A stretch of 64,000 bases of DNA from Tenacibaculum singaporense (GTDB taxonomy: Bacteria; Bacteroidota; Bacteroidia; Flavobacteriales; Flavobacteriaceae), in the NCBI RefSeq assembly GCF_003867015.1, contig NZ_CP032548.1, forward strand, positions 863,501 through 927,500, given 5' to 3'. Position 1 is the stretch's first letter. Each line of letters begins with the position of its first letter. Position numbers and translations under genes: made by a program. Under the pieces are notes generated by a model. It was given only the letters and a program-made list of their open reading frames with translations. It searched no databases and was not told the origin of the DNA. This document shows, in pieces, positions 41,809 to 50,169 of the stretch.

Positions 41809-44535
41809 ATGTTTAAAAAACTACTATCCTTAGTTTTGGTAGTGTGTAGTATGTCTATTTATGCACAAACTACAGTAAATGGAAAAATTTACGACGAATA
41901 CTTGGAGCCTTTTCCAAATGCAGTAATTCTTTCAGGAGAAGCTAGAGCTGTTTCTGACTTTGAAGGAAATTTTACGTTACAAGTTAAGTCAACTTACCCT
42001 ATAACTATACAAGTTTCTGCTTTTGGATATAAGACAGAAATAATAGATGTTACTTCACAAGATCAAGAAGTAAATGTAATTTTAAAAGAAAGTGTAGCAT
42101 TAGATGAAGTTGTAATTTCAGCATCTAGATCGCCTGAACGAGTTATCGAATCTCCTGTAACTATTGAAAGAATGGGGATTGTTGATGTAAAAAGAAATAC
42201 TTCTGTGTCATTTTATGATGGATTAGTAAACTTAAAAGGAATTGAATCACGTGAAGCAAATTACGGGTTTAAATCTGTAAACTCTCGTGGCTTTTCTACT
42301 TTCGACAACACCCGATTTGTACAATTAGTTGATGGGGTAGAAACATCAATACCAGCATTGAACTTCTCAGCAGGAAACATTATGGGACTGTCTGATTTAG
42401 ATGTGAAAAATGTTGAAATTTTACCAGGAGCTTCTTCTGCCTTATATGGCGCAAATGCTTTTAATGGTATTTTGTTAATGAGAAGTAGAAACCCTTTTGA
42501 TGATGCAGGTATTAGTACTTATATAAAAACAGGTAGTATGTCGCAAAAAGCGGCAGGTAACAATCCTTTTTATGATGCAGGAGTTCGTATGGCATTTAAG
42601 TTTAATGATTATGTAGCAGCTAAAGCTAATTTTACTTATTTCTCAGCTGAAGAATGGCATGCAGATGATACCAGAAACACGACAGGTATTGGAGGAACTG
42701 CAACTGATGGAGATAGAAATACTAATACTGATTATGATGGTGTAAATGTATATGGTGATGATTTTAATTTTAACTTAAATGATTTAAATTCAGCATTACC
42801 TTCTTTGAATGTAAGTAGAACAGGATACAATGAATCAGACTTAACAAATTATAATGGGTATAACCTAAAATTTGATGGATCTATACATATCAGACCATGG
42901 GCAAATGACGCATTAGAGATTATATTAAATTCTCGTTTTTCTCGTGGAGATAACACATATCAAGGAACGAATAGATTCTCTCAAAAAGGATATTTTATTG
43001 AACAGTACAAATTAGAATTGAAAGGAAGAAATTTCTTTGTAAGAGGTTACTATACTGGTAATGATTCAGGGAAAAGTCACGATTTACGATTTGCAGCGAT
43101 TGCTTTAAATGAAAAATATAATCCAACACAAAATTGGTATCAAGAATATGCTGGAATATATAGCGGAGCATTAACAGTTCCTGGGTTTACACCTTTTAAC
43201 GATGCAGATGCAAGAAGGTTTGCTAATAGAAATAGATATGTACCAGGTTCACCTGAGTTTAAAACAGCTTTAGAAGAGGTAATTAATACTCCAATAAACA
43301 AAGGAGGAGCAGGAATTAAAGATGAAACTTCTTTTTATCATTTTGATGCTAATTATAACTTTAAAGATATAATTCGTTGGGGAGAGATTCAAGTAGGAGG
43401 TTCTTACCGTAAATTCGATATTAACTCAAACGGAACTTTATTTACAGATGAAAACAGTAGTATTGAGTTTGATATGGTAGGGGTTTACTCTCAAATTCAA
43501 AAGAAATTTTTAGATGATAGATTAAAATTTACAGGGTCTGTTCGTTATGATAAATCTAAAAACTTTGAAGGAAACTTCTCACCAAGGGTAGCGTTAAACT
43601 ATTCTTTAGGTGAATCAAAAAACCATATTTTAAGAGCTTCTTATCAAACAGGGTTTAGAAATCCAAGTACCTTAGAGCAATACTTTGGATTACGTTCAGG
43701 ACCAAGCAAGTATATTTTAGGTACTTCTCAAGAAAACTTAGATCGTTTTTCTACTATAGTAGCTAATCAAGATGGCTCTACTAGTGTAATTACTGGTAGA
43801 CAAGCTTTTGGAAATGCTTTAGTTGGAACTGACAATAGAGTTAAGCTTGATGTGAATCCAATTAAACCAGAAAAGGTTACTTCATATGAAGTAGGATATA
43901 GAAGTATCATCGACTTAAATAGTAGAAATATATTAGAGATAGACATTAATGGTTATTATAACCAGTATAACGACTTTGTAGCATTCAAAGATGTTATTGT
44001 AGCTAATTATGGAGGTTTAGAAGCAGATGGAACACCAGATGCGCAAGCTGATGCAGCAATAGATAATGGAGATTATACTTCGTTTGTTCTTAATACAAAT
44101 ACATCAGCGAATGTAGATTCGTATGGTGTAGGTGTTGGGTTAAATACAAAAGTATTTAAGACATTTAACATAGGAGCTAACTATACATATTCAAAATTAG
44201 TTTTTGATCAAAGTGATGATCCTACTTTTAAAGCAGGATTTAATACTCCAGAGCACCAAGTAAAAGTAATGTTTGGAAATCCAAACTTGTTTAAAAATTT
44301 TGGATTTAATGTAAATTTAAGATGGCAAGATGAGTTCTATTGGCAGTCAAGCTTCTTAGATGATACAGTAGATGCAAGAACTGTATTAGATGCACAAATA
44401 AACTATAGAGTACCTGCTATTAAATCAAGATTTAAATTAGGAGGAACTAACTTAACTGGTAATGAGTATATGGTTGCACCAGGATCAGGGTTAATTGGTT
44501 CTATGTACTATGTTTCTTGGACAATCAATGACTAG
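41809..44535 (+). CDS. TonB-dependent outer membrane receptor with carboxypeptidase-regulatory-like domain
   Basis: A 908-residue receptor. Signal peptide MFKKLLSLVLVVCSMSIYAQ, then a carboxypeptidase-regulatory-like domain (about 21-105, TVNGKIYDEYLEPFPNAVI), a plug (about 110-230: ALDEVVISASRSPERVIESPVTIERM and NVEILPGASSALYGANAFNGILLMRS, in parts) and a beta-barrel. It is not SusC-like in its plug and has no SusD partner. The ligand is unknown. The two TonB-C genes upstream may serve it. The C-terminus ends SWTIND, without a terminal aromatic residue, which is less common. Confidence 0.92.
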   Translation: MFKKLLSLVLVVCSMSIYAQTTVNGKIYDEYLEPFPNAVILSGEARAVSDFEGNFTLQVKSTYPITIQVSAFGYKTEIIDVTSQDQEVNVILKESVALDEVVISASRSPERVIESPVTIERMGIVDVKRNTSVSFYDGLVNLKGIESREANYGFKSVNSRGFSTFDNTRFVQLVDGVETSIPALNFSAGNIMGLSDLDVKNVEILPGASSALYGANAFNGILLMRSRNPFDDAGISTYIKTGSMSQKAAGNNPFYDAGVRMAFKFNDYVAAKANFTYFSAEEWHADDTRNTTGIGGTATDGDRNTNTDYDGVNVYGDDFNFNLNDLNSALPSLNVSRTGYNESDLTNYNGYNLKFDGSIHIRPWANDALEIILNSRFSRGDNTYQGTNRFSQKGYFIEQYKLELKGRNFFVRGYYTGNDSGKSHDLRFAAIALNEKYNPTQNWYQEYAGIYSGALTVPGFTPFNDADARRFANRNRYVPGSPEFKTALEEVINTPINKGGAGIKDETSFYHFDANYNFKDIIRWGEIQVGGSYRKFDINSNGTLFTDENSSIEFDMVGVYSQIQKKFLDDRLKFTGSVRYDKSKNFEGNFSPRVALNYSLGESKNHILRASYQTGFRNPSTLEQYFGLRSGPSKYILGTSQENLDRFSTIVANQDGSTSVITGRQAFGNALVGTDNRVKLDVNPIKPEKVTSYEVGYRSIIDLNSRNILEIDINGYYNQYNDFVAFKDVIVANYGGLEADGTPDAQADAAIDNGDYTSFVLNTNTSANVDSYGVGVGLNTKVFKTFNIGANYTYSKLVFDQSDDPTFKAGFNTPEHQVKVMFGNPNLFKNFGFNVNLRWQDEFYWQSSFLDDTVDARTVLDAQINYRVPAIKSRFKLGGTNLTGNEYMVAPGSGLIGSMYYVSWTIND

Positions 44536-44550
44536 AAATAGTTTAAACTA

Positions 44551-44590
44551 TAAAATAAAAAAGAGGCGTGAATTAATTCACGCCTCTTTC
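44551..44590. terminator. Bidirectional terminator
   Basis: AAAGAGGCGTGAATTAATTCACGCCTCTTT is almost perfectly palindromic, with an A run to the left, so the T tail is stronger for the minus-strand CNNM gene than for the receptor gene. (Described as stem arms AAAGAGGCGTGAATT and AATTCACGCCTCTTT.). Confidence 0.88.
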
Positions 44591-44616
44591 GTTTTATAAA
44601 CTTTTAAAGTAGTTTG

Positions 44617-45690
44617 CTATTCGTTTTCAGAGTCATTAATTATCCCTAATCGTTTAGCACGCTGCTCCCAGCTTTTTCTAGCTAAACTTTGTAAGTTGGC
44701 TACATTGTCACTCTCATCCATTATTTCATAGCCTAAAAGCGTTTCTATAACGTCTTCTTGAGTTACTAAACCACTAACAGCTCCATACTCATCTACAACT
44801 AAAGCTAAATGCTCTCTTTGCTCAATTAATTTTTCAAATAAATTAGGAATAGAAAGCTCTCTGCTAGCAATAATAATTTCTCTTTTAATTGTTTTTAAAG
44901 GTTCATTTCCTTTGTTATCAACTAAAGAAAGTAATAATTGATCCTTTAAAACATAGCCAGTTATGTTATCTGGGTTTTCAGCATATACTGGTATTCTAGA
45001 AAAGCGTAGAGGCCTATTTTTATTAAAAAAAGATTCAATACTTTGATTTTCATTAGCAGTAGTAAGTACTGTACGAGGTGTCATAATATGCTTAGCTTGA
45101 ACTTCTTTAAAGTTTAGCATGTTTCTAATTACTTTACCTTCACTTTCATGAAAAACGCCTTCCTGCTCAGCAATATCGGTCATAGCAGAAAAGTCTTCTC
45201 TACTTAGAACACTTTCCCCATGAGCTCCTTTACCAAATAGTTTAGTAAATAATTGAAGTATCCATATAATACCTGTGTATTTACAAAAGAAAATTAGCAC
45301 ATTTAAAGCTTTGGTTGTAAATCCAGCTAAAGACTTCCAGTAAGTAGCTCCAATGGTTTTAGGAATAATTTCAGAAGCTACTAAAATTAAAATAGTCATT
45401 ATAGCAGAAACGATAAAAACGCCGTTTCCTTCATCACTAAATATTTTCTTTGCCTGAGCACCAACAAGGATAGCTCCTACAGTATGAGCAATAGTGTTAA
45501 CTGTTAAGATGGCAATAAGAGGTTTGTCTACATCTTTTTTTAATGCTTCAAGATCGTTTGCATAAGCTTTCTCTTCTTTCTTTTTAACATTTACAAAAGT
45601 AGGAGTAACACTTAGTAGAACAGCCTCTAATATAGAGCATAAAAAAGAAAAAAATATGGATAAGGTGGCGTAAACAATTAATAATGTCAT
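44617..45690 (-). CDS. CNNM (DUF21) and CBS domain membrane protein
   Basis: A 357-residue CorC/CNNM-type transporter-like protein, implicated in Mg2+ or divalent cation efflux. Three to four N-terminal membrane segments (VYATLSIFFSFLCSILEAVLLS, ILTVNTIAHTVGAILVGAQA, a third near FIVSAIMTILILVASEIIPKTIGA) form DUF21. Two CBS motifs follow (VQAKHIMTPRTVLTTA and LVVDEYGAVSGLVTQEDVIETLLGYEI). The C-terminal CorC_HlyC domain common in the family is missing; the protein ends shortly after the second CBS. It is separated from the upstream DUF3078 gene by a terminator. Confidence 0.92.
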   Translation of the reverse strand: MTLLIVYATLSIFFSFLCSILEAVLLSVTPTFVNVKKKEEKAYANDLEALKKDVDKPLIAILTVNTIAHTVGAILVGAQAKKIFSDEGNGVFIVSAIMTILILVASEIIPKTIGATYWKSLAGFTTKALNVLIFFCKYTGIIWILQLFTKLFGKGAHGESVLSREDFSAMTDIAEQEGVFHESEGKVIRNMLNFKEVQAKHIMTPRTVLTTANENQSIESFFNKNRPLRFSRIPVYAENPDNITGYVLKDQLLLSLVDNKGNEPLKTIKREIIIASRELSIPNLFEKLIEQREHLALVVDEYGAVSGLVTQEDVIETLLGYEIMDESDNVANLQSLARKSWEQRAKRLGIINDSENE

Positions 45691-45717
45691 TCGTTAAAAT
45701 TTTTAAGCTAAAATACG

Positions 45718-45751
45718 TAAAAAAGAAAACCTCAAGAATATATTCTTGAGG
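45718..45751 (-). terminator. Terminator after the DUF3078 gene
   Basis: CCTCAAGAATATATTCTTGAGG (arms CCTCAAGAATA and TATTCTTGAGG) is a perfect palindrome; on the minus strand it is followed by TTTTCTTTTTT. It ends the gene whose stop is at 45775. Confidence 0.85.
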
Positions 45752-45774
45752 CTTTACTATTATGTTTTGTTTTT

Positions 45775-46614
45775 CTAGAAACCGTAATTTACTCCTAGAC
45801 CAAACACTTCTCTAGTTTGAAATCCTCTGAAGGCGTTGTCGTCATAAATAGCTTGCATAGAAAGATTCGCAGATAAGTATTTGTTAACTTTCATTACCAC
45901 GTTAACAGTGTAATCAATATCTACATTTTGAAAATCTTCTAAATAGTTGCTGTATAGGTTTAAGATATTTTCTACAGACACATTTTTCATTACATCTAAT
46001 TTGTAATAAGCATTAATTGCAGCACCTAATTCATAACGGGTAGTTTCGTTTTGTTCTACTCCAAAAGCAGGTCCTAAGTCAGTCAAGTGTTTGTGCACAT
46101 ATATTAACTTAGAAGTTGCAGGAGCGATGTTTACTTTTAAATTATCATGTTTTTTCCAAAGCATACCAGGTCCAAGTTGGAAGTAGGCGGGAGAAAAGAA
46201 GTGAGATGTTTGCTCACCAGAAACATAGGTAGAAGACATTTGAGTCTTAAAGTTTAAAAAAGCAGAGTAATACCAATATCCGCTAGCTTTTTTACCTAAT
46301 AAAGAATTTAACTCTAAACGATCATCAGTTTTTTGCATTTCTTCTCCTTTTAACTTTGTTAAACCGTAAGAAGCAATTAGTTTATTATCCCAAGTCCAAT
46401 CACCTTTAGTGTAATTAAAATCATAGTTTAACCCAATAGTACCAGAAATATTATTTGTACCACCAGCTAACCAATTGTTAAAAGCAGATTGATTGAATAG
46501 AAAAGATATATTACCACTTCTTTTCCATCCTTCTTTAGGTTCTTCCTTTTTTTCTTCTTGAGCGTTAGCTGTTAATGTTCCAAACAAAACAGCAATAGCT
46601 AATAATTTTTTCAT
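45775..46614 (-). CDS. DUF3078 family outer-membrane-type protein
   Basis: A 279-residue exported protein. Signal peptide MKKLLAIAVLFGTLTANAQ, then WKRSGNISFLFNQSAFNNWLAGGTNNISGTIGLNYDFNY (in parts), the DUF3078 signature, and alternating strands up to GLGVNYGF with a C-terminal Phe, all consistent with a beta-barrel. Function is unknown. The upstream gene is a clear paralogue in tandem. Confidence 0.88.
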   Translation of the reverse strand: MKKLLAIAVLFGTLTANAQEEKKEEPKEGWKRSGNISFLFNQSAFNNWLAGGTNNISGTIGLNYDFNYTKGDWTWDNKLIASYGLTKLKGEEMQKTDDRLELNSLLGKKASGYWYYSAFLNFKTQMSSTYVSGEQTSHFFSPAYFQLGPGMLWKKHDNLKVNIAPATSKLIYVHKHLTDLGPAFGVEQNETTRYELGAAINAYYKLDVMKNVSVENILNLYSNYLEDFQNVDIDYTVNVVMKVNKYLSANLSMQAIYDDNAFRGFQTREVFGLGVNYGF

Positions 46615-46693
46615 TTTTTTAGTTTTAAATTAAATTTTGAGGGCGCGAATGTACACTTAACCTAGGGTTTAGACAATAGCATTACGCCAAAAG

Positions 46694-47644
46694 TCACGTC
46701 TTATGAAAAATATAATTCAAACCAAGACCAAACACTTCTTTAAATTGAACTTTACTTGAAGCATCGTCATCAATAATGGCATGTAATCCAAGGTTAGTAG
46801 ATAGGTTTTTATTAATTTTAACAAAGATGTTTAATTGGTAATCGATATCTATATTTTGTGGTTTGTTTAAATAATCAGAATATACCGCTACAATGCTTTC
46901 CATAGTTACATCTTTCATTATTTTACTTTTGAAGTAAGCTGAAAGGTTGAAACCTAAACTGAAATTTGTATTCTTGCCTTTATCTACACCGTACTTGCCA
47001 GAAAACTGATCGGATACAAATGTATAACGAGCTGTTGCAGGTGCAATGTTTATTCGGGCATCATCATTTCGCTTCCATAGCATACCAGGTCCAAAACTCC
47101 AATATGCTGGAGAAAAGAAATCTGACACTGCTACTTTAGGCTCTTGTTTGTAATCATAACCTTTGGTATACTGTGTTTTAAAGTTACTAAAAAAAGAAAA
47201 AAACCAAAGCTTGGAAGTCCTTAATCCCAACAAAGAGTTGTATTCAAACTGATCTTCTGTTTTTCTCATTCCTTGACCATCAACATAACTTAAACCATAA
47301 GCAGAAATAACTTTATTATCCCAGTTCCACTTTTTTCTCTTGTAGTTGAAATCGTAACCAAGTGTCATATTTCCAGCAACGGTATTATTTCCTCCTGCTG
47401 TCCAATTAGAAAAAGATGATTGGTTGAAAAGAAAGGTATACTTTCCGACAACAGTCCATTTTTTTGGTGGGTTTTTCTTAACTAACGGCTTTGCAAATAC
47501 TCGTTTATTAAATATGTAGAAAGCAAAACTAGTATCTAAAGGTGAGTTTTGTAAATCTACAGTTGAGATACTATCTTTTTTAGTTTCTTGAGAAACTATA
47601 GAAAAAGAGTAACAAGAAAATAAGATTAGGAACAGCTTTTTCAT
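46694..47644 (-). CDS. DUF3078 family protein, tandem paralogue
   Basis: A 316-residue exported protein with signal peptide MKKLFLILFSCYSFSIVSQ. FLFNQSSFSNWTAGGNN and FFSPAYWSFGPGMLWKRNDDARINIAPATARY mirror the next gene closely. Compared with that gene it has an additional N-terminal segment of about 35 residues with KKDSISTVDLQNSPLD. It follows DUF2480 by about 33 bases. Function unknown. Confidence 0.88.
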   Translation of the reverse strand: MKKLFLILFSCYSFSIVSQETKKDSISTVDLQNSPLDTSFAFYIFNKRVFAKPLVKKNPPKKWTVVGKYTFLFNQSSFSNWTAGGNNTVAGNMTLGYDFNYKRKKWNWDNKVISAYGLSYVDGQGMRKTEDQFEYNSLLGLRTSKLWFFSFFSNFKTQYTKGYDYKQEPKVAVSDFFSPAYWSFGPGMLWKRNDDARINIAPATARYTFVSDQFSGKYGVDKGKNTNFSLGFNLSAYFKSKIMKDVTMESIVAVYSDYLNKPQNIDIDYQLNIFVKINKNLSTNLGLHAIIDDDASSKVQFKEVFGLGLNYIFHKT

Positions 47645-47677
47645 TGGTAATTAAGTTGAGGAATTATATGAGTCTAA

Positions 47678-48187
47678 TTATTTTTTTCTCTTATAAAGTG
47701 GAACAGTTGAACAAGCTTCACCAAACATAATGGTTTTAGCTACAGGTTTGATTTTTTCAATTAATAAGGTGTATGCTGATGGTGGTATGGGTTTATTTGC
47801 ACACCCTTTAATTATTACAGGTTTGTCTTTATATTCAGAAGTGTCTAACTGTTGAATTATCTCTTGATATATTACAGTTTCTAGGACTATTAAATCACCA
47901 ACAACAACCTTTTTAGCAAAAGGAGTAAGCTCAGTGGTTAGTAAAAGATAAGCCCATGAAGGAATAATAGCATCAGTAGAACAAGTTAAAGAAACATAAC
48001 TGTCTTGGTATTGAGTCCAATCGTGATTTTTTACAGATTCTCTAAAGTCTTTTTCACGAAGAATTAATTCTTCAAATAACCAATCCTTAATATCAAACAC
48101 TACACGTTTACCTTCAGGATAAAAATCTTCAAGGTCTATTGTGGTAAGCTTGCTATTAGCAACTCTATTTATAATTTCTTCTGCCAT
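47678..48187 (-). CDS. DUF2480 family protein
   Basis: A 169-residue cytoplasmic protein typical of Bacteroidota (EIINRVANSKLTTIDLEDFYPEGKRVVFDIKDWLFEELILREKDFR, in parts). No catalytic motif is known to me. It sits directly after the SufE and MIP18-type genes, and such proteins are often found beside Fe-S assembly genes, so a link is an inference. Confidence 0.85.
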   Translation of the reverse strand: MAEEIINRVANSKLTTIDLEDFYPEGKRVVFDIKDWLFEELILREKDFRESVKNHDWTQYQDSYVSLTCSTDAIIPSWAYLLLTTELTPFAKKVVVGDLIVLETVIYQEIIQQLDTSEYKDKPVIIKGCANKPIPPSAYTLLIEKIKPVAKTIMFGEACSTVPLYKRKK

Positions 48188-48209
48188 AAGTTTAATACGA
48201 GCTAAAAAA

Positions 48210-48530
48210 TTAAAGCATTCCTAATTCTAATTTTGCTTCTTCACTCATCATATCTTGAGTCCAAGTAGGATCGAAAGTGATTTCGACCTCACAGTTGTTG
48301 ATCTCCTTTAAAGTTTTTACTTTTTCTTCTACTTCAACAGGCAATGTTTCAGCAACAGGACAGTTGGGAGAAGTTAATGTCATTAATATTTTAGCATCAT
48401 TCTCTTCTGATATAAAAACATCGTAAATCAACCCCAGTTCGTAGATGTCAACTGGTATTTCAGGGTCGAAAATTGTTTTCAATACACGAACAATTTTATC
48501 TCCTAATTCTTCTAATTTATCTTCAGTCAT
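48210..48530 (-). CDS. MIP18 family (DUF59) Fe-S assembly protein, SufT-like
   Basis: A 106-residue DUF59 protein. The core VLKTIFDPEIPVDIYELGLIYDV and SPNCPVAETLPVEVEEKVK with a conserved Cys are typical of the single-domain form that helps load Fe-S clusters onto target proteins. It is 22 bases downstream of DUF2480's end in transcription order it lies between SufE and DUF2480 on the same strand. Confidence 0.93.
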   Translation of the reverse strand: MTEDKLEELGDKIVRVLKTIFDPEIPVDIYELGLIYDVFISEENDAKILMTLTSPNCPVAETLPVEVEEKVKTLKEINNCEVEITFDPTWTQDMMSEEAKLELGML

Positions 48531-48545
48531 AATTCTAAACTTCTT

Positions 48546-48971
48546 TTAATTTGCTAATTTGCTTTGTTGAGCAATCGCATACATCTTTATTTGTTTTACC
48601 ATTGATACTAACCCATTAGCACGAGTAGGGCTTAAATGTTCTTTTAAACCAATCTCATCAATAAAGTCAGTATCGGCATCCAAAATAGCCTTAGGTGTTT
48701 GGTCAGAAAACACCCTCAATAATAGCGCCACAATTCCTTTTGTTAAAATAGCATCACTATCGGCAGTAAACTCAATAGTGTCACCTTTTAATTCAGAATG
48801 TAACCATACTTTCGATTGGCATCCCTTAATTAGGTTTTCATCTAATTTGTATGCTTCGTTTATTAAAGGTAGCGATTTTCCCAGCTCTATAATGTACTCA
48901 TAACGCTCCATCCAGTCTTCAAACATAGAAAACTCGTCAATAATTTCTTCTTGTATTTCTTTGATAGTCAT
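48546..48971 (-). CDS. sufE: SufE family cysteine desulfurase sulfur acceptor
   Basis: A 141-residue SufE-type protein that accepts persulfide sulfur from SufS. The active-site Cys is in NLIKGCQSKVWLHSEL, and ALLLRVFSDQTPKAI and SPTRANGLVSMVKQIK are typical. It leads the minus-strand run that continues with the MIP18-type gene and DUF2480. The likely -7 box at 48990-48997 has one mismatch to the consensus. Confidence 0.94.
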   Translation of the reverse strand: MTIKEIQEEIIDEFSMFEDWMERYEYIIELGKSLPLINEAYKLDENLIKGCQSKVWLHSELKGDTIEFTADSDAILTKGIVALLLRVFSDQTPKAILDADTDFIDEIGLKEHLSPTRANGLVSMVKQIKMYAIAQQSKLAN

Positions 48972-49163
48972 TTTTTAAAACTATTTTTGCAAAGTCAAAA
49001 AGACCGTTTTTAATTAAAGACGCAAAATTACGACAAAAAAGGCAGTTGACATGAGAGTTTAAGCCTTAATGAGTATAATTAGTAAAAATTTAAGTCTTAG
49101 TAATTTATAAAGACTTAATGAAACAAATACATTTCTTCAGTTGAAGAAATATTAAGTAGAGTT

Positions 49164-50090
49164 ATGAGTAAATTATTAGCAGTAGGAACAGTAGCATTTG
49201 ACGCTATAGAAACACCATTTGGAAAAACTGATAAAATCTTAGGAGGATCAGGAACGTTTGTAGGATTAGCAGCTTCACAGTTTGGAGTGCAAACAGGAGT
49301 TGTTTCTGTAGTTGGAGGAGATTTTCCACAATCATACTTAGATATGATGAACGATAAAGGAATTAATACTGATGGAGTGGAAATAGTAAAAGAAGGAAAA
49401 ACATTCTTTTGGAGTGGAAAGTACCATAACGATATGAATTCTCGCGATACTTTAGTGACAGAACTAAATGTATTAGAGCATTTTCAACCAGTAGTTCCAG
49501 AATCGTTTAAAGATGCACCTATTGTAATGTTAGGTAATTTACACCCATTAACACAAGCATCGGTATTAGATCAAATGAATGAAAGACCTAAGTTAGTAGT
49601 GTTAGATACTATGAACTTTTGGATGGATATAGCATTAAACGATTTACATGAGGTTTTAAAACGTGTAGATGTTATTACAATTAACGACGAAGAAGCACGT
49701 CAGTTAAGTGGAGAGTACTCGTTGGTAAATGCAGCAAAGAAGATTCACGAAATGGGACCAAAATACGTAGTAATTAAAAAAGGAGAACACGGAGCTTTGT
49801 TATTTAATGAAGGAAACATGTTCTTTGCACCAGCATTGCCATTAGCAGAGGTGTTCGACCCAACTGGAGCTGGAGATACATTTGCAGGAGGTTTCTGCGG
49901 ATATTTAGCTAAAACAGAAGATATTTCATTCGAAAACATGAAGAGTGCAATTATCTACGGATCTAACTTAGCATCGTTCTGTGTTGAAAAGTTCGGAACA
50001 CAGCGTATGGAGGAGTTAACTAGCGAGGAGGTACAAGTACGCTTAAAAGCGTTTAAAGAATTAACACAATTTGATATAGCACTATCATAA
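49164..50090 (+). CDS. PfkB family carbohydrate/nucleoside kinase
   Basis: A 308-residue ribokinase-fold kinase. The N-terminal GGSGTFVGLAASQFGV and C-terminal DPTGAGDTFAGGFCGYLA, with the catalytic Asp and anion-hole GAGD, define the family. The substrate (sugar or nucleoside) cannot be told. A terminator separates it from the PurF-type gene downstream. The pairing with that gene suggests a possible role around ribose, nucleoside or PRPP use, as an inference. Confidence 0.93.
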   Translation: MSKLLAVGTVAFDAIETPFGKTDKILGGSGTFVGLAASQFGVQTGVVSVVGGDFPQSYLDMMNDKGINTDGVEIVKEGKTFFWSGKYHNDMNSRDTLVTELNVLEHFQPVVPESFKDAPIVMLGNLHPLTQASVLDQMNERPKLVVLDTMNFWMDIALNDLHEVLKRVDVITINDEEARQLSGEYSLVNAAKKIHEMGPKYVVIKKGEHGALLFNEGNMFFAPALPLAEVFDPTGAGDTFAGGFCGYLAKTEDISFENMKSAIIYGSNLASFCVEKFGTQRMEELTSEEVQVRLKAFKELTQFDIALS

Positions 50091-50095
50091 ACTAT

Positions 50096-50125
50096 AAATC
50101 CGCGCTTTTTGCTGCGGATTTTTTT
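50096..50125 (+). terminator. Terminator after the PfkB gene
   Basis: AAATCCGC and GCGGATTTTTTT pair across a loop of about ten bases, directly after the stop. Confidence 0.85.
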
Positions 50126-50169
50126 ATACAACACACAAAACTACAACACAACTAAATACTTGAAATTAA

